Source: Rhynchopus sp. YZ270_cl-10 (Eukaryota > Euglenozoa > Diplonemea > Diplonemida > Diplonemidae). From it: a stretch of DNA of 64,000 nt. The translations under genes and the position numbers were made by a program. Shown here in pieces: positions 30,867 to 41,245 of the stretch. The notes beneath the pieces were generated by a model. That model saw only the letters and a list, made by a program, of their open reading frames with translations, was not told where the DNA came from and did not search any database. Each line of letters begins with the position of its first letter. The first letter of the stretch is position 1. The stretch is taken from assembly GCA_964035575.1 (NCBI GenBank), contig OZ037856.1, forward strand, positions 1,054,001 through 1,118,000, read 5' to 3'.

Positions 30867-31904
30867 TCCCATCCCATTTCGAAACCCCAACCCATCTCCG
30901 CTCTTATTGATTTACAAACAAACAAAAAAAAAGCCCCCATTGAATTTAAACAAATTAGTGGCGCTTTACCCTTTTCACCTTCAGATAAATCGATGCTTTT
31001 GAAAAAAACAGGCCACAAACCAACTTCAGAAGGTCTGTGGTCAAAGAAAAAAAGCAAACAACATTGAATTTTTCTGTTGAGGTGTTTCCAGCTTTCCAAT
31101 TTTTTTCTCTCTCTCCCTTTTTCTTTCTCTCCACCCACACTTCCCTCACCATCCTCATGTTACCCCGTATTCTTTTGTTTTTTGTCTCTTTTTTCAACAG
31201 TGAGCTGATTGTGATTGTCAACCACCTATCAAGTTAGCGTGGCAAAGTGCACTCCGTGCATGATGCTGTCAATTTCCCCCTTTTTTTTTGGCCTCGAAGG
31301 GGTTTCCTCTTGGCCAGGTAGTCAGTTGGGAGGGTATTGCAATAATAATATCAACACAGAATATTTTGCACACTTTACGCACAAAACAAGAGTGCGAAAG
31401 TACAATACTCGGACTACGTTTTTTTTTCTGATGCGTGTGGCGACACATTTCATCAAGTTTCTTTCTCTCTCTCTATCTATCTCTGGATCATGCCAGAATT
31501 GTTTTTTTTTTTTTTTTTTTCACAGTCAAGATGCGTCTTTTATTTTATATATGCGAACACTGTTTGCCGCTATTTCTGTTCCCATTGCACAATAAGAGCC
31601 CTAGGAGGCTAGTGTGGACAATACTTGGAGTGCGATTTTTTTTTTAAGATTTTTTTTTTTTACCCAGTTTTCTTGCATTGTATTGCATCTCGTGGTGTCG
31701 GCAGCAGCGTACAATGCTTGCATCCTGTTGAGATCGAGATGCCCGCATTGGCAAGATTGAAGCGGGGAAGAAAAAAAAGCGCACATCAGAAAAGGCCGAG
31801 TCATTCCGTTCTAATGGTGTGGTCAGAATCCAGCAGGTGTGTCTTTTTCTTCTTCTTTTTTTCTTTAACCTTCCCAGTCACGATGGGGGAAATGACTGTG
31901 TGTC

Positions 31905-31995
31905 TGCGTTACAGTTTCCCTGTTAACCCGCGGAGTGGCAGTGCCTGCATCCCAGAGGCGTTTTGCACTATCAACTTCACTTCTTTTTTTTTTTT
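31905..31995 (+). repeat. SL-C element, internal deletion derivative
   Basis: TTACAGTTTCCCTGTTAACC joins directly to CGCGGAGTGGCAGTGCCTGC and then to GCGTTTTGCACTATCAAC and a T run. Relative to 7428-7544 the B-box hairpin is missing between two AACC motifs. Confidence 0.6.
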
Positions 31996-32001
31996 TCTGT
32001 T

Positions 32002-32032
32002 CCTTCTATTCAGTAGAATAGTAATAGAAACA
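32002..32032 (+). repeat. SL-E' stem-loop element
   Basis: CTTCTATTCAGTAGAATAG then TAATAGAAACAA, directly after an SL-C copy. Confidence 0.5.
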
Positions 32033-32441
32033 ATTTTCTGCTTTTTCTTCCCGCAGTGGTTTTCGCGATTCCGCGCAAATGGACAACACTAAAACCAAAT
32101 TCGCCAAAAAACAGACTGAGTGAATCAGTTCTTTTTTCGGCAAAAAAAGTCTCACAACAATAGGACAGTACTCGGCAAACGTGGTTTTTTCGAAGATTTT
32201 TTTTTTTTTTTTTTCTTTTTTGCTTTTTGCTTTTGTTTTGGTCTGTTATGATATTGCCCATTTTTTGCCCTTTTTTCTTTTCTTTGTACATATTTTGAAG
32301 TACCGACCGTTTCCCACCCCCATTTACTGTGGGCAAGATGCATCCTTTTTCATCGCCCGATTTCCCCGCGATTCAATTACTATTTGACAGACATCCTATC
32401 TGTCAAAAGTTCGAAAGGAAAAAACTCACAAAAAAAATAAA

Positions 32442-32510
32442 TGTGGAGCTCACACGAAAAAGTGTTATTATGCAAAAACCCCTTCAATTAGTCTACACGA
32501 TATAAGCTTA
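32442..32510 (+). repeat. SL-A-like element
   Basis: TGTGGAGCTCACACGAAAA at the start and TTAGTCTACACGATATAAG at the end keep the GTG/CAC closing stem. The middle is different. Confidence 0.4.
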
Positions 32511-33263
32511 GAGCAACAGCGGTAAACCAGTATAAGTCCACAGAGGTTCACTTATGAAGTTCCCCCCCTCTGATGACAATAAATGTAGTGTAGCGTAGCG
32601 CGATCGCTTAAAAGGGTTTACTATAGTCTCAGCCCAACTGTGTCCACATTTTTATTTGTCATTTTATTGTCGATGATTTAAATTTTGTTGTTGGCTGGAG
32701 AGTACTATGAGGCTTTCATCCAGGGCTGGGCTCGTGGGTCAGTCGGAGGTGCCTGCATCAATAGCTACACGCTTTGCAGAAGGTGTCTGGGCATGAGAGG
32801 CTTGGATTGGTTCATCTAAACAAATCCTTTTTTAAATTCAAAGTGGTTTTATGCAGGCATGAAATGTAGGTTTATAACAAAGCAAAAAATTCTTAAGGGC
32901 GGCGTAACGTACCCGGACCAACCAACACGTTTCTAAATTGTTCCCCCTCCTATTTGCATGATGGGTCATGTAATAGAAACCCAAACCAACGTTTAGATCC
33001 CCTGTTTTCAGATTTAGAACCTTTTTTTTTTTTGGGGGGTGTGGGACAGGGGGAGGCGTCAGACCAAAGGCGTTTCCCTATGCTGAGAGCAACAGATTAG
33101 TAAAAAGATTTCACTAAAAATAATATCCCCAAGTTGGCTTGCTTCACAGAAAGGTATTGTTCTCTTGTGTTCCTATTATTCCGTTTAGCGGGAGTAGCGG
33201 GGCATCTCGACGTAGACCGCGAAATGGAAGCTAGCCAAAGTTTTCAGAAGAAAAAAAAAAAAT
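32511..33263. other. Noncoding DNA with an SL-F copy
   Basis: No gene seen. An SL-F copy (32699) and an SL-D-like sequence (about 32779-32820, GCATGAGAGGCTTGG) are present. Confidence 0.45.
32699..32770 (+). repeat. SL-F repeat
   Basis: GAGTACTATGAGGCTTTCAT, CTGGGCTCGTGGGTCAG, TCGGAGGTGCCTGCATCAA. Confidence 0.65.
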
Positions 33264-33323
33264 AGTGAATCAGTGAAGACTGTCCACATGGCAGCTACAC
33301 TAATCCAGCAAATTATCAAAAAA
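33264..33323 (+). repeat. SL-A element, divergent
   Basis: AGTGAATCAGTGAAGACTG, GCAGCTACACTAATCCAGC and AAATTATC plus A's. Confidence 0.5.
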
Positions 33324-33360
33324 TCCCACACACCCCCTATCCACCCCCCCTATATTTCTA

Positions 33361-33390
33361 GATGTGTGTTTACAAGAGGCATATTTCATT
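33361..33390 (+). repeat. SL-D' stem-loop element
   Basis: GATGTGTGTTTACAAGAGGC then ATATTTCATT. Related to 39761, 55459 and 59010. Confidence 0.5.
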
Positions 33391-33728
33391 ATCCAAGTTT
33401 TTCCCTTTTCTTTTCAAGGTGACAAACCCCCTTTTCCCCCTTTTTATTATTTTTTAAATCGTATTCGCGTGTGTCTCTTTTGTTTTAGGCGACATTGTTT
33501 GTACAAAAAAAGAGTCTTGTGTTTGAGGTTCCCCCTTTATTTTCGAGGGTTGCTACAAAGAAAAATGTTGCATTTTTTGCATAAGAAATTAAGCAAAATT
33601 ATGAGTCTTGTCTTGTAACAGAAATTTAAGAAGGGAGCGCGAAGGTGCAGGTACCAACCGTGCCTTATTTTATTTTATTTTAGTGCAGCGTGATCGGAAG
33701 AACGAAAACTAAGTAGTAGATTTAGTAT

Positions 33729-33815
33729 AGTGCAGCTCATCCTCGGGTCTAAAAACAAAAAATCAGAAATTATAGCGGTGGGGCTGGTCTGCACTACAAT
33801 AAAAAAAAAAATAAC
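33729..33815 (+). repeat. SL-A element with interrupted middle
   Basis: AGTGCAGCTCATCCTCGGGT at the start and GGTCTGCACTACAATAAAAA at the end pair as in SL-A, but about 40 bp of extra sequence lies between. Confidence 0.45.
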
Positions 33816-33984
33816 CGAAATATGTACTTCGTACGGTTTTCAACTTCTTTTCATTTTTTGTTTTTCATAAAGTCTTTTTTTCTTTTCTTTTTTTTTGTCC
33901 GAAAAAGTGCTATTTTTTCTTAGTGGAGGACTGAATATCAGCTCACTACTAAATGAACAGATTAATCAACAAAATCACCTAAAA

Positions 33985-34030
33985 TATCCACCCAGGTGGG
34001 TATAGTGGGTGGTCGACACAAAAAAAACAG
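33985..34030 (+). repeat. SL-B-like element, 3' part
   Basis: CACCCAGGTGGG, AGTGGGTGGTCGACACAAA and an A run. CACCC/GGGTG pairing replaces the usual inner stem. Confidence 0.4.
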
Positions 34031-34093
34031 AGTGACAGGGTTTGCACAGGTGGCAACTATACGCTCAACAATTTTTCAAAAAAGAAAAAAAAA
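34031..34093 (+). repeat. SL-A element, divergent
   Basis: AGTGACAGGGTTTGCACAGG, TGGCAACTATACGCTCAAC, AATTTTTC and an A run. It directly abuts the SL-B-like copy. Confidence 0.5.
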
Positions 34094-34933
34094 CCGACAT
34101 TTCGATCACATCCTGCGTTCAGGGATTGAGTCCATGTGTCCTCGCGCTTAACCTATCTGTACCATTTTTAAAATGGGAAATTTCTTTTAAAAAAAACTAC
34201 AACTCCCTCCTCCCTCCTTTTAGTACACCTCGGGAAACGCCTGATTTTCGTTTTTTTGTTTTTTTTTTGTTTTTTTTTGTTGCAGAGAGACCCTACAGAG
34301 AGGCAGTGTGCTGTCAAAAATTTCAACAAAACCGCTTTGTTGAGTGAAAGCAGGTTGTGGGTAGTTTCCTAAGGGTAGACCATCGGCCGTAGTGTAGGTG
34401 AGATTGTTCGAGAAACTGCGCACCTTTTTAGTGATCCGTTTCCCCTAATTTCGAAGCTCTCTTCCAAAAAAAAAGTTTTTTTTTTTTGGCGTTTTCCCCC
34501 TTAATATCATCTTTCCCGTCGAAATATCAAAACAAAATTAAAAAACGCTCCAAAATCAGGAGGTTTTCTTGGGGGGGCGGGGTGGGGTTCAAAAAAAGGG
34601 TTTTTCTGTTATTCTGTATTTTAAGATAAATTGGACTTACCATACTTCTGGGGGGTTCCTCTGAACGACTCAGGTTCCTCTTCGAAAGTGTAGGGCTTCC
34701 CACAACCGGGGAGGGAAGGGGGGGAAATGGCGAAATCGCCAAAACAGCGTTTTTTTTTTTTTTTTTTCTTTTTTTTTTTTTCCTTTTCGATATGATCGAG
34801 CTTGGTATAGGAATCCTGCTCTCTTGTCCCGACTATCGTGCATCAATCGTTAGGTGCAGCGAACGGGAGATACCTTTAAGCTTCACAACTCTTCAGCAGA
34901 AGGTGGGCCACTGCATGACAGGCCTCCTTTTTT
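34094..34933. other. Noncoding DNA
   Basis: No gene or repeat copy recognised. Long T runs and C-rich stretches. Confidence 0.5.
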
Positions 34934-34977
34934 CATAGTACGTGGGTCAGTCGAGGTGCCTGCATCAAGAACCATTC
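34934..34977 (+). repeat. SL-F repeat, short
   Basis: CATAGTACGTGGGTCAGTCG, AGGTGCCTGCATCAAGAACC. Confidence 0.55.
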
Positions 34978-35434
34978 TTTTTTATTGGTTTCCTTTTTTG
35001 GCTGTGCGTCCAAGGGGGTAGCCCTCACTTCAATGAAAAATAACTGTTTCTTCTTTTTCGAAGTGTTTCAGCACTTTCCAATTTTTACTCAGATAGCTGC
35101 CTAAAAAAATTATGTGATTTTCTGTTAGAAAGTATAGGAAAATCATTTACTTTTTGTTTTGTTTTTCTTTTTTGCTCTCTCTCCTTTACCTCTTTTTGAC
35201 TCAGCACTGTGAAGCTGGGTTCCTATCACAAGCCTTCTTTCTTTTAAATCAACGACATCAGCCTGACGTTTTTAAGTGTAAGTAAGGACATCCGTGCAAA
35301 TCTCTTTGAAGGAGAGGCCCCACTGTCAGTACAGCATGGGACGCCAAGAGTAAGAGAGAACTGTTGTATTCCCATTACGTTCACATTGCGGTACGGCAAG
35401 CCATTAGGTTTCCTTTTTGCATTTTTCTGTTATT

Positions 35435-35513
35435 GGCCGCAGAGTACTTATGATTTCATCCGGATGGCTGGCATCGTGGGTCAGTCGGAGGTGCCTGCAT
35501 CAACAACTACCAT
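35435..35513 (+). repeat. SL-F repeat, longest copy
   Basis: GGCCGCAGAGTACTTATGAT, TTCATCCGGATGGCTGGCAT, CGTGGGTCAGTCGGAGGTGC, CTGCATCAACAACTACC. Confidence 0.7.
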
Positions 35514-35552
35514 TTACAAAAAGAAAAGAGTACGTGTGGAACTGGAAACTTC

Positions 35553-35600
35553 ACCCCAAGGTGGGTACTAAGGGGATTGTCGACACAACAAAAAAACAAA
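35553..35600 (+). repeat. SL-B-like element, 3' part
   Basis: ACCCCAAGGTGGGTACTAAG, GGGATTGTCGACACAAC and an A run. CCCC/GGGG can pair. Confidence 0.45.
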
Positions 35601-35722
35601 TCTTACATCATTTTCATCCTCGTGTTCCCGCGCGCCCTCTTTTCTTTTGCGGGTTCACGTTGAAGAACGTCAATTTCCTCCCTTCTTTTCTGCTCGTCAA
35701 CACAACACAATAAAAAAAAAAT

Positions 35723-35782
35723 AGTGGAGCTCACTCTAGGGTGGTTACACTAATACGATCAAAATTTTCGAGAAAAAAAAAA
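35723..35782 (+). repeat. SL-A element (short form)
   Basis: AGTGGAGCTCACTCTAGGG, TGGTTACACTAATACGATC, AAAATTTTC and an A-rich tail. Confidence 0.7.
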
Positions 35783-35908
35783 TGAACAAGGAAGATTCAC
35801 CCAGAGTTACCAGGATCGTAGCTGATTCGGGGTCCGGGGGGGTTTTTTTCTTCTTCTTCTTCTTCTAAACTAAAAATCATGCTACTACCAAAAAAAAAAA
35901 AAACTACC

Positions 35909-35954
35909 GTGTAGTCAGTACACACCTACCTCGGTAGGTTACAGTGAAAAAAAA
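35909..35954 (+). repeat. SL-B-like hairpin with CCTACC/GGTAGG stem
   Basis: GTCAGTACACACCTACC, TCGGTAGGTTACAGTG and an A run. Same stem as the copy at 5441. Confidence 0.5.
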
Positions 35955-35992
35955 GGTGTCCTTGTCACTTTCAAAAAGGTGGTATTTGAGAT

Positions 35993-36028
35993 ACATAACC
36001 CACATGGGTGATTGTCGATACCAAAAGC
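35993..36028 (+). repeat. SL-B element, 3' part with ACCCA/TGGGT stem
   Basis: ACCCACATGGGTGATTGTCG then ATACC. The minimal hairpin sits directly before the constant GTGATTGTCGATAC end. Confidence 0.5.
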
Positions 36029-36228
36029 AAGGCCCTTCTGAATTCTGTGTACCTTCTTTTTTTTGAAATTTTTGGAAAAGAAATGTGCATGAAAAAAATT
36101 TGTTTTCCTCCTGCCTTCCTTCTTTGAAAAAGATGGCATTTTACAGACAATTATTTGCTGCAAGTACGTCCGTAGTGATGTTCTATAGTTCTTCAACATC
36201 CTTTCCTTATAGTGATTATGAAATAATA

Positions 36229-36268
36229 GTGTGACTTACGCGCAGAGAAGCTTAGCATTCATTTATCT
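36229..36268 (+). repeat. SL-D stem-loop element, divergent
   Basis: GTGTGACTTACGCGCAGAGAAG then CTTAGCATTCATTTATC-type sequence (start and end motifs retained). Confidence 0.45.
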
Positions 36269-36301
36269 TCCCGGAGTTCCGCCCCTAAAATATTTTGGAA
36301 A

Positions 36302-36380
36302 AGTGGATATTTGCACACCTGTGGCAACACAACCGAGGCAAACTGCACTACTCCAAACGATTTATCAAAAAAAATAAAAA
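36302..36380 (+). repeat. SL-A element (long form)
   Basis: AGTGGATATTTGCACACC, GTGGCAACACAACCGAGGC, AAACTGCACTACTCCAAAC, GATTTATC and an A-rich tail. Confidence 0.7.
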
Positions 36381-36404
36381 ATCTCGTATAGATATCTGCT
36401 GTCG

Positions 36405-36513
36405 GGGACATGTCAACGACATGTCAAGGACATGTCAATATAGGGGGGGTGTGTCATTTTCCCCTGTAAACCTTGTGTCAAGCACATGTCAAGGACCTGT
36501 CAATATGGGCCCT
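36405..36513. repeat. Short ACATGTCAAGG repeats
   Basis: Four or five units of the type ACATGTCAACG/ACATGTCAAGG, ending GTCAATAT. Related GACCTGTCAATATCGACCCC and GACTTGTCAATATCGACCCC sequences occur at 39920 and 17577, so they are fragments of one dispersed repeat. Confidence 0.45.
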
Positions 36514-36645
36514 TTCGGGAACACCAATAGATAATAAACGACGGCTTCAGATCGTATCACCTCCTTTGTTTGTTTTTACATGCTTTTTTCGTGTCTCTGC
36601 GACTTCCATGTATCCACGGTAATTCATCATTCCAACTTTTTCACA

Positions 36646-36684
36646 AGGTGACTGACTCAGCAAGGTTTAAGATCACCTGATTAT
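36646..36684 (+). repeat. SL-D-like element, divergent
   Basis: AGGTGACTGACTCAGCAAGG then TTTAAGATCACCTGATTA. Confidence 0.35.
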
Positions 36685-37724
36685 TTTTTCACCCGCCCCC
36701 TTCACATTTGGACCCCATTTTTTTCCCCCCCCCGGGTAATTTCACCGTTAAAAGAGTTAGCGCACAGAGCATGCTTCTCACTCCCCCCCAGCACATAGTA
36801 CCCCATGCCTCCTATTGGGTTCTATCACAATCCTCATCAAAGATTTATTGGTTCCTCACATGAACAGTTTGCAGAATAAAAGGGGGGAAGGCCCTCTTGG
36901 GGGAAACAGAATATACGTAACAGTGTGTCCTCCCCTTGCTTCGCCGGCATAACCCTCTCTTTTATTTTTCATTTGCTCCTGAGAAAATGTATTTTTTTTT
37001 TTTTTCATTTAGGAATCCATTTTGTTGAAATGTGCATGAGATAATCGTGTACATCCATCAAAAATTTCTGTTTTTTTTTTTAACCCTATACCTCCCAAGC
37101 CGTTTTTTCAAGCCACTTTTGAGTTTTGGTTTTTGGGGCTCTCCAACCGGTGAGGGGACCCCAGATGCAAATTTTTGATCGTACCTGGCCGCAATTGAAA
37201 GATTTTGAACACGGCTTTCAATTCCATTTTTTAAAGTTTTTTTTCGAAAAAAAATGTTATCCCCGAAATGAGGTAAGCATAAAATCCACTTTTTGGTTTT
37301 TTACTAATTCGGCCGGCCGAGGAAAAACCCGTAAATTATTGTTGTCCGAAAATGGCGTTATTTGAAAGATTGATCACAAAATCTTTTCAAAGAAAAAAAA
37401 ATCGAGCAAAAAGTCCTAATAGAACCCAACTTATATGAGTGCAGCTCTGTTAGCAGCCATGTCTAAAACTGGTTTCCTTAACGATTTACACTGAAACATG
37501 TCTAAAAACGTAAAAAATGGGCGATTTTTCACAATTTGGGCATCTCCTGAGGTCGAAAGCCCCCAGAATGGGTCGGAACGACCCTGTGACCCAAAAATCC
37601 ATGAAAAAAGCACCCCGAAATATGAAAAAACAGTGAAAATTCGGCTTACTGTGTGCTCTGCATAGGTCGTGTGTGTGGGGTGTTTTTGTGGTTTTGGTCG
37701 CAACTCGCCCCAGCATCCAAATGG

Positions 37725-38595
37725 CAAACAGAAGCACAAAGGTTTTCGATTTTTGCTTATTTTAAAAGATTTGAGTCAAATAGTTCCCCTATAAACCAAA
37801 GGATTTTTACGAAAACAAGCAGAACCATTATCAGATCATGATGACCCCTAGTCATAACCATGTCCTTCGGGTCGAAGGGGTGCCTCTTGGGTGGGTAGCA
37901 GTACACAGATCCAAAGTGCAATCAGATGCGTAAAAGTTTTCGATTCTTGTTTCTTTTGAAAGATTCGTGTCAAAATCTTTGAAATATATAAAAATATTTT
38001 AACGAAAACGAGTAGAACCTCATACAGAGCATGGGGTGTCATTGAGGAACCAGAATAGGGGGTGCCCGTCCAAAGGGCCGTGAAAAGTGGTACTACTCCC
38101 CCCAGCATCGAAAGTAATATCAGATGCACAAAAGTTTTCGATTTTTGCTTCTTTTGAAAGATCGGTGCAAATTATTTCAACATAAAAAAAGTGTTTTTAC
38201 GAAAATGAGTAGAACCTATGTCAGAGCACGTTGTCTTACAGATTTTAGAATATGGGGGGGTCACAGGGGTGCTCACACCCCCACCCCGCCTCCCCCCAGC
38301 ATCGAAAGTAATATCCGATGCATAAAAGTTTTCGATTCTTGCTTCTTTTGAAAGATCGGCGAAAAATCTTTCGAAATATATAAAAAATTGTGTTCACGAA
38401 AATGGGTAGAACCCGACTAAGGGCTTGGCGGCATTGGGCATCGCGAAAGGTACAGATTGGGGGTGTGGGTGAAAAAACGTCACTTTTGGTGAAAGTAGCA
38501 CCCCAGCCCCCAGCATCGAAAGTAATATCCGATGCATAAAAGTTTTCGACTCTTGCTTCTTTTGAAAGATCGGTGCAAATTCTTTCCACATAAAA
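37725..38595 (+). repeat. Tandem array of roughly 200-bp units (five copies)
   Basis: Each unit carries GCATCGAAAGTAATATC, AAAAGTTTTCGAT, TTTTGAAAGATCGG and GAAAATGAGTAGAACC. Spacing is 190, 197, 201 and 210 bp. The fifth unit resumes at 39489 after the inserted element. Confidence 0.8.
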
Positions 38596-39488
38596 TGGGG
38601 TGTCCCGGCGGTACCACACTAACACCCACTTACGCACACTTTCACCCCATTTCACCCCATTTCACCGAATTACACCCACTTTCACCCCATTACACCCCAT
38701 TACACCCACTTTCACCCACTTACACCCCATTACGCCCCATTACACCCCATTACACATGAATTACAACGCCTTGGTGTTTTGGTCTTTACTAAAGGGATGT
38801 GCGGACGACACCAAAAAAATTGAATTTTTTTGCGATATTTGGTGCTCCAAAAATTTGCCGGAACCGAAAATCGTGTAGTTTGGGGGTATTGAGGCCAGAA
38901 AAAATTTGTGTGAATACATGAAAATATTCCTGATAGGGTGGCATTCGGCCAAAACATCAGCTGTTTTGGTCATTTTTGCCTTGTACAGTGCTGTGTACTG
39001 TGTACTGTGTACTGTGTACTGTGTACTGTGTACTGTGTACTGTGTACTGTGTACTGTGTACTGTGTACTGTGTACTGTGTACTGTGTACTGTGTACTGTG
39101 TACTGTGTACTGTGTACTGTGTACTGTGTACTGTGTAGAAACACGGTAGAAACATGGGGAATCGGTTATGTAGCCACGCCAGTAAAAATTTAACACCGGT
39201 GGCACTGTACGCATAAGTGCATAGAAAAAATCGTAAAACAACGTGTAATCTGTGGTGGTCAAAAGTGCAAAATTCCTTCGGCAATGGTCAGCCAGGCAAA
39301 TTTATTTTTGCTCCACTCGCCAAAAAAAATTTTGTTGTCACCTTTTTTGGACTTTTCGTGTTGAAAAAACGGGGGGAAAACGCAAAAAAAGCAAAAAGTT
39401 TAAATTCCCTCCATTACACTCCATTACACCCCATTACGCCCCATTACACCCCATTACACCTGAATTACGCCGTGCCCGGGACACCCCA
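38596..39488. mobile_element. 893-bp element inserted in a piggyBac-like element, TGGKGTGTYCCGG family
   Basis: The ends TGGGGTGTCCCGG and CCGGGACACCCCA are perfectly inverted and flanked by a TAAAA duplication. The ends match 11 of 13 bases of those at 1527 and 3329, and the 5-bp duplication is also shared. Subterminal regions are CATTACACCC-type repeats present in direct orientation at both ends. The middle holds a 7-bp minisatellite. No coding capacity. Confidence 0.8.
38991..39137 (+). repeat. 7-bp tandem repeat CTGTGTA, 21 copies
   Basis: Twenty-one perfect units, 147 bp. Cys/Val/Leu/Tyr-type frames across it are artefacts. Confidence 0.95.
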
Positions 39489-39616
39489 TAAAAAAAATGT
39501 TTTTTACAAAAATGAGTTGAACCTGTCTAATAGCATGGCGTCATTTCGAAAGCCATTAAAGTGGCTCTTGGGGTGTATAGGGTTAAATCAAAGTTTGGGT
39601 ACATTTAGTGTACCTT

Positions 39617-39660
39617 CTTATACCGTCTATTCAGTAGAGTAGATAGTATATGAAACAATT
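39617..39660 (+). repeat. SL-E' stem-loop element
   Basis: CTTATACCGTCTATTCAGTA, GAGTAGATAGTATATGAAAC. It begins about 30 bp after the piggyBac-like element. Confidence 0.55.
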
Positions 39661-39700
39661 AATCGATACAGTTCGGAAAAAGTATCCGAACCGAGAACGA

Positions 39701-39732
39701 GATGACTAAGCGCAGACTTATGTTCATTTTGC
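39701..39732 (+). repeat. SL-D stem-loop element
   Basis: GATGACTAAGCGCAGACTTA then TGTTCATTTT. Confidence 0.5.
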
Positions 39733-39760
39733 CCCCCTTTTTTAACGCTTTCTTTTCACA

Positions 39761-39790
39761 GATGTGTGTGCACGAGAGGCATATTCATTC
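39761..39790 (+). repeat. SL-D' stem-loop element
   Basis: GATGTGTGTGCACGAGAGGC then ATATTCATTC. The loop CACGAGAGG is the same as in SL-D. Confidence 0.65.
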
Positions 39791-39851
39791 TTTTCGAATT
39801 TTCTTTATTTGGCTGAAGCATAACATCGGTTCTACGTTTGTTTCTTTGCAA

Positions 39852-39888
39852 AGGTGGCTAAGCATTAAGTAGAGTCATCATATAATGG
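39852..39888 (+). repeat. SL-D stem-loop element, divergent
   Basis: AGGTGGCTAAGCATTAAGTA then GAGTCATCATATAATGG. Confidence 0.5.
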
Positions 39889-40193
39889 TACCATGGGAAA
39901 TCGGTTGCGACCGGTCAGCGACCTGTCAATATCGACCCCCATATAACCTTTTTTTTTCTCTTTTCGGTGTATATTTCGGCTAACCCAATGTTCTCAAGAT
40001 CCTCCCCCTGGGGAAGTTATTTTTTTTTTTTTTGTGTGGAGGATCGTGAGAGCCCTGTTCGGAAAGGGGTTTCCCTATTTTTTCTTTTTGGGGTAAAAAT
40101 ATCGGGGGAGCGTGGCCATGTTGTCTGGCGATTTTTTTTTTCTTCTTTTTAGGAAAAGGGGTACCCTTTATTGCCTCTTTGACGTGCACCCTA

Positions 40194-40236
40194 TTATACC
40201 ATCTATTCAGTAGAATAGTTAGTATATGAAACAACC
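40194..40236 (+). repeat. SL-E' stem-loop element
   Basis: ATTATACCATCTATTCAGTA, GAATAGTTAGTATATGAAAC. Confidence 0.6.
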
Positions 40237-40542
40237 ATTTGACGTAAAATATCGTATTGTGCATTGTACAGACTTTGCAAAAGAAATTCTAAAGACTTTG
40301 CGCTTCGATGACGCCATTACTGTTTGCTTAGGTACTAAGTCTTAAGGAAGATGAGTTCGTTTACAATATGCTGTGTGGAGCTAAACGAGACGAGGTGGTT
40401 TGCAGCTTGCTTCTTCAATGATGGTGACACGCCCAATGCTGCCATCATGTTGAGGCAATGCAGTATCGCAAAAAAAAATTAAATTCCGCATTTCATGAGA
40501 ATGGGTTTTTACTTTTTGAGATCCCGTCTGTTACTGCATGTT

Positions 40543-40600
40543 AATGAAGTGATCTCTCTGGGGGGGGGTTTGATAACCTTGTGCACCTCCAACTTCTCTA
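40543..40600 (+). repeat. SL-C element, degenerate
   Basis: AATGAAGTGATCTCTCTGGG, a degenerate B box GGTTTGATAACC, then GTGCACCTCCAACTTCTC. The middle part is missing. Confidence 0.45.
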
Positions 40601-40823
40601 CACGACGACGGGGAAGCAAAATGAATGATTTGTGGTTTTATTGATTTTTCACCATTGGCTTACGGTGAAACCACAAATAAAATCCGCAAATTTAAGTCAT
40701 TTACTTCACCATCGTGCATACTTTTCCCCACTATACTCCTCATAGCATTTTTGTTTCTCTTGAATACCTTGCGAGGGTTCTTGGAGATAATAAATGTGTG
40801 TTTTCATTTTTTTTTATTTTTTG

Positions 40824-40876
40824 CCCTGCGTCCGCCGATGAACGGTGAGGCGTTTTCCACTTTCAACTTCTCCTTT
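40824..40876 (+). repeat. SL-C element, 3' half
   Basis: CCTGCGTCCGCCGATGAACG, GTGAGGCGTTTTCCACTTTC, AACTTCTCC. Confidence 0.6.
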
Positions 40877-41245
40877 TCCCCCCCCTTTTTCGAGATGTAT
40901 TCTCTTCTGTGTGAGACTTTTCTACAGGGTAGGCCTTCGTCTGAGAGAGAGAGGCCCTTAGAAAGGTGACCTAAAAGCTCGTATTACCAAACTCTTTCTT
41001 TCATCAAAAAATGTTTTTCTTTTTTTTTTGTATTTGTTCGGAGGGGTTTCGCAAAATTTTAAAAAAAATACCCTTCCTTGGCTACCAAATCCCCCATCTT
41101 TTTTTAATACAGTAAACAGCAAAAAGTCCTGTCTAGCAAAAGTCCCGCATCGATGGTGTTCGATCCGCACCTTTTGTTAGGCAAAACTTTTTGCTATGGA
41201 CTAGCAAAAAGGATGGGGTTACGTACAAAAAAAAAGAAGAAAAAA

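Larger units (their letters stand above)
29773..31904. other. Noncoding DNA with scattered repeat copies
   Basis: No gene supported. It contains an SL-D copy (30220) and an SL-A copy (30792); the rest is T/A/C-rich low-complexity sequence. Confidence 0.5.
37084..39582. mobile_element. piggyBac-like non-autonomous element with internal 200-bp tandem units
   Basis: TTAA (37080-37083 and 39583-39586) flanks inverted ends CCCTATACCTCCCAAG and CTTGGGGTGTATAGGG. TTAA targets with CCC...GGG ends are the piggyBac signature. The interior has five tandem units of about 190-210 bp (AAAGTTTTCGATTCTTGC occurs near 37740, 37932, 38129, 38330 and 38540). The last unit is split by another element (38596-39488). 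No transposase frame remains or is evident. Confidence 0.7.

Noticed and set aside
10795-39137. CRISPR-like arrays
   Set aside because: The tandem repeats have no spacers and lie in eukaryotic transposons.
38906-39284. Cys-Val-Leu-Tyr frames over the 7-bp array
   Set aside because: Tandem-repeat artefact inside a transposon.
37084-39582. LTR retroelement, because of direct CATTACACCCC repeats near both ends of the inserted element
   Set aside because: The termini are inverted, with TTAA or 5-bp duplications, and there is no primer-binding site or polyprotein frame.
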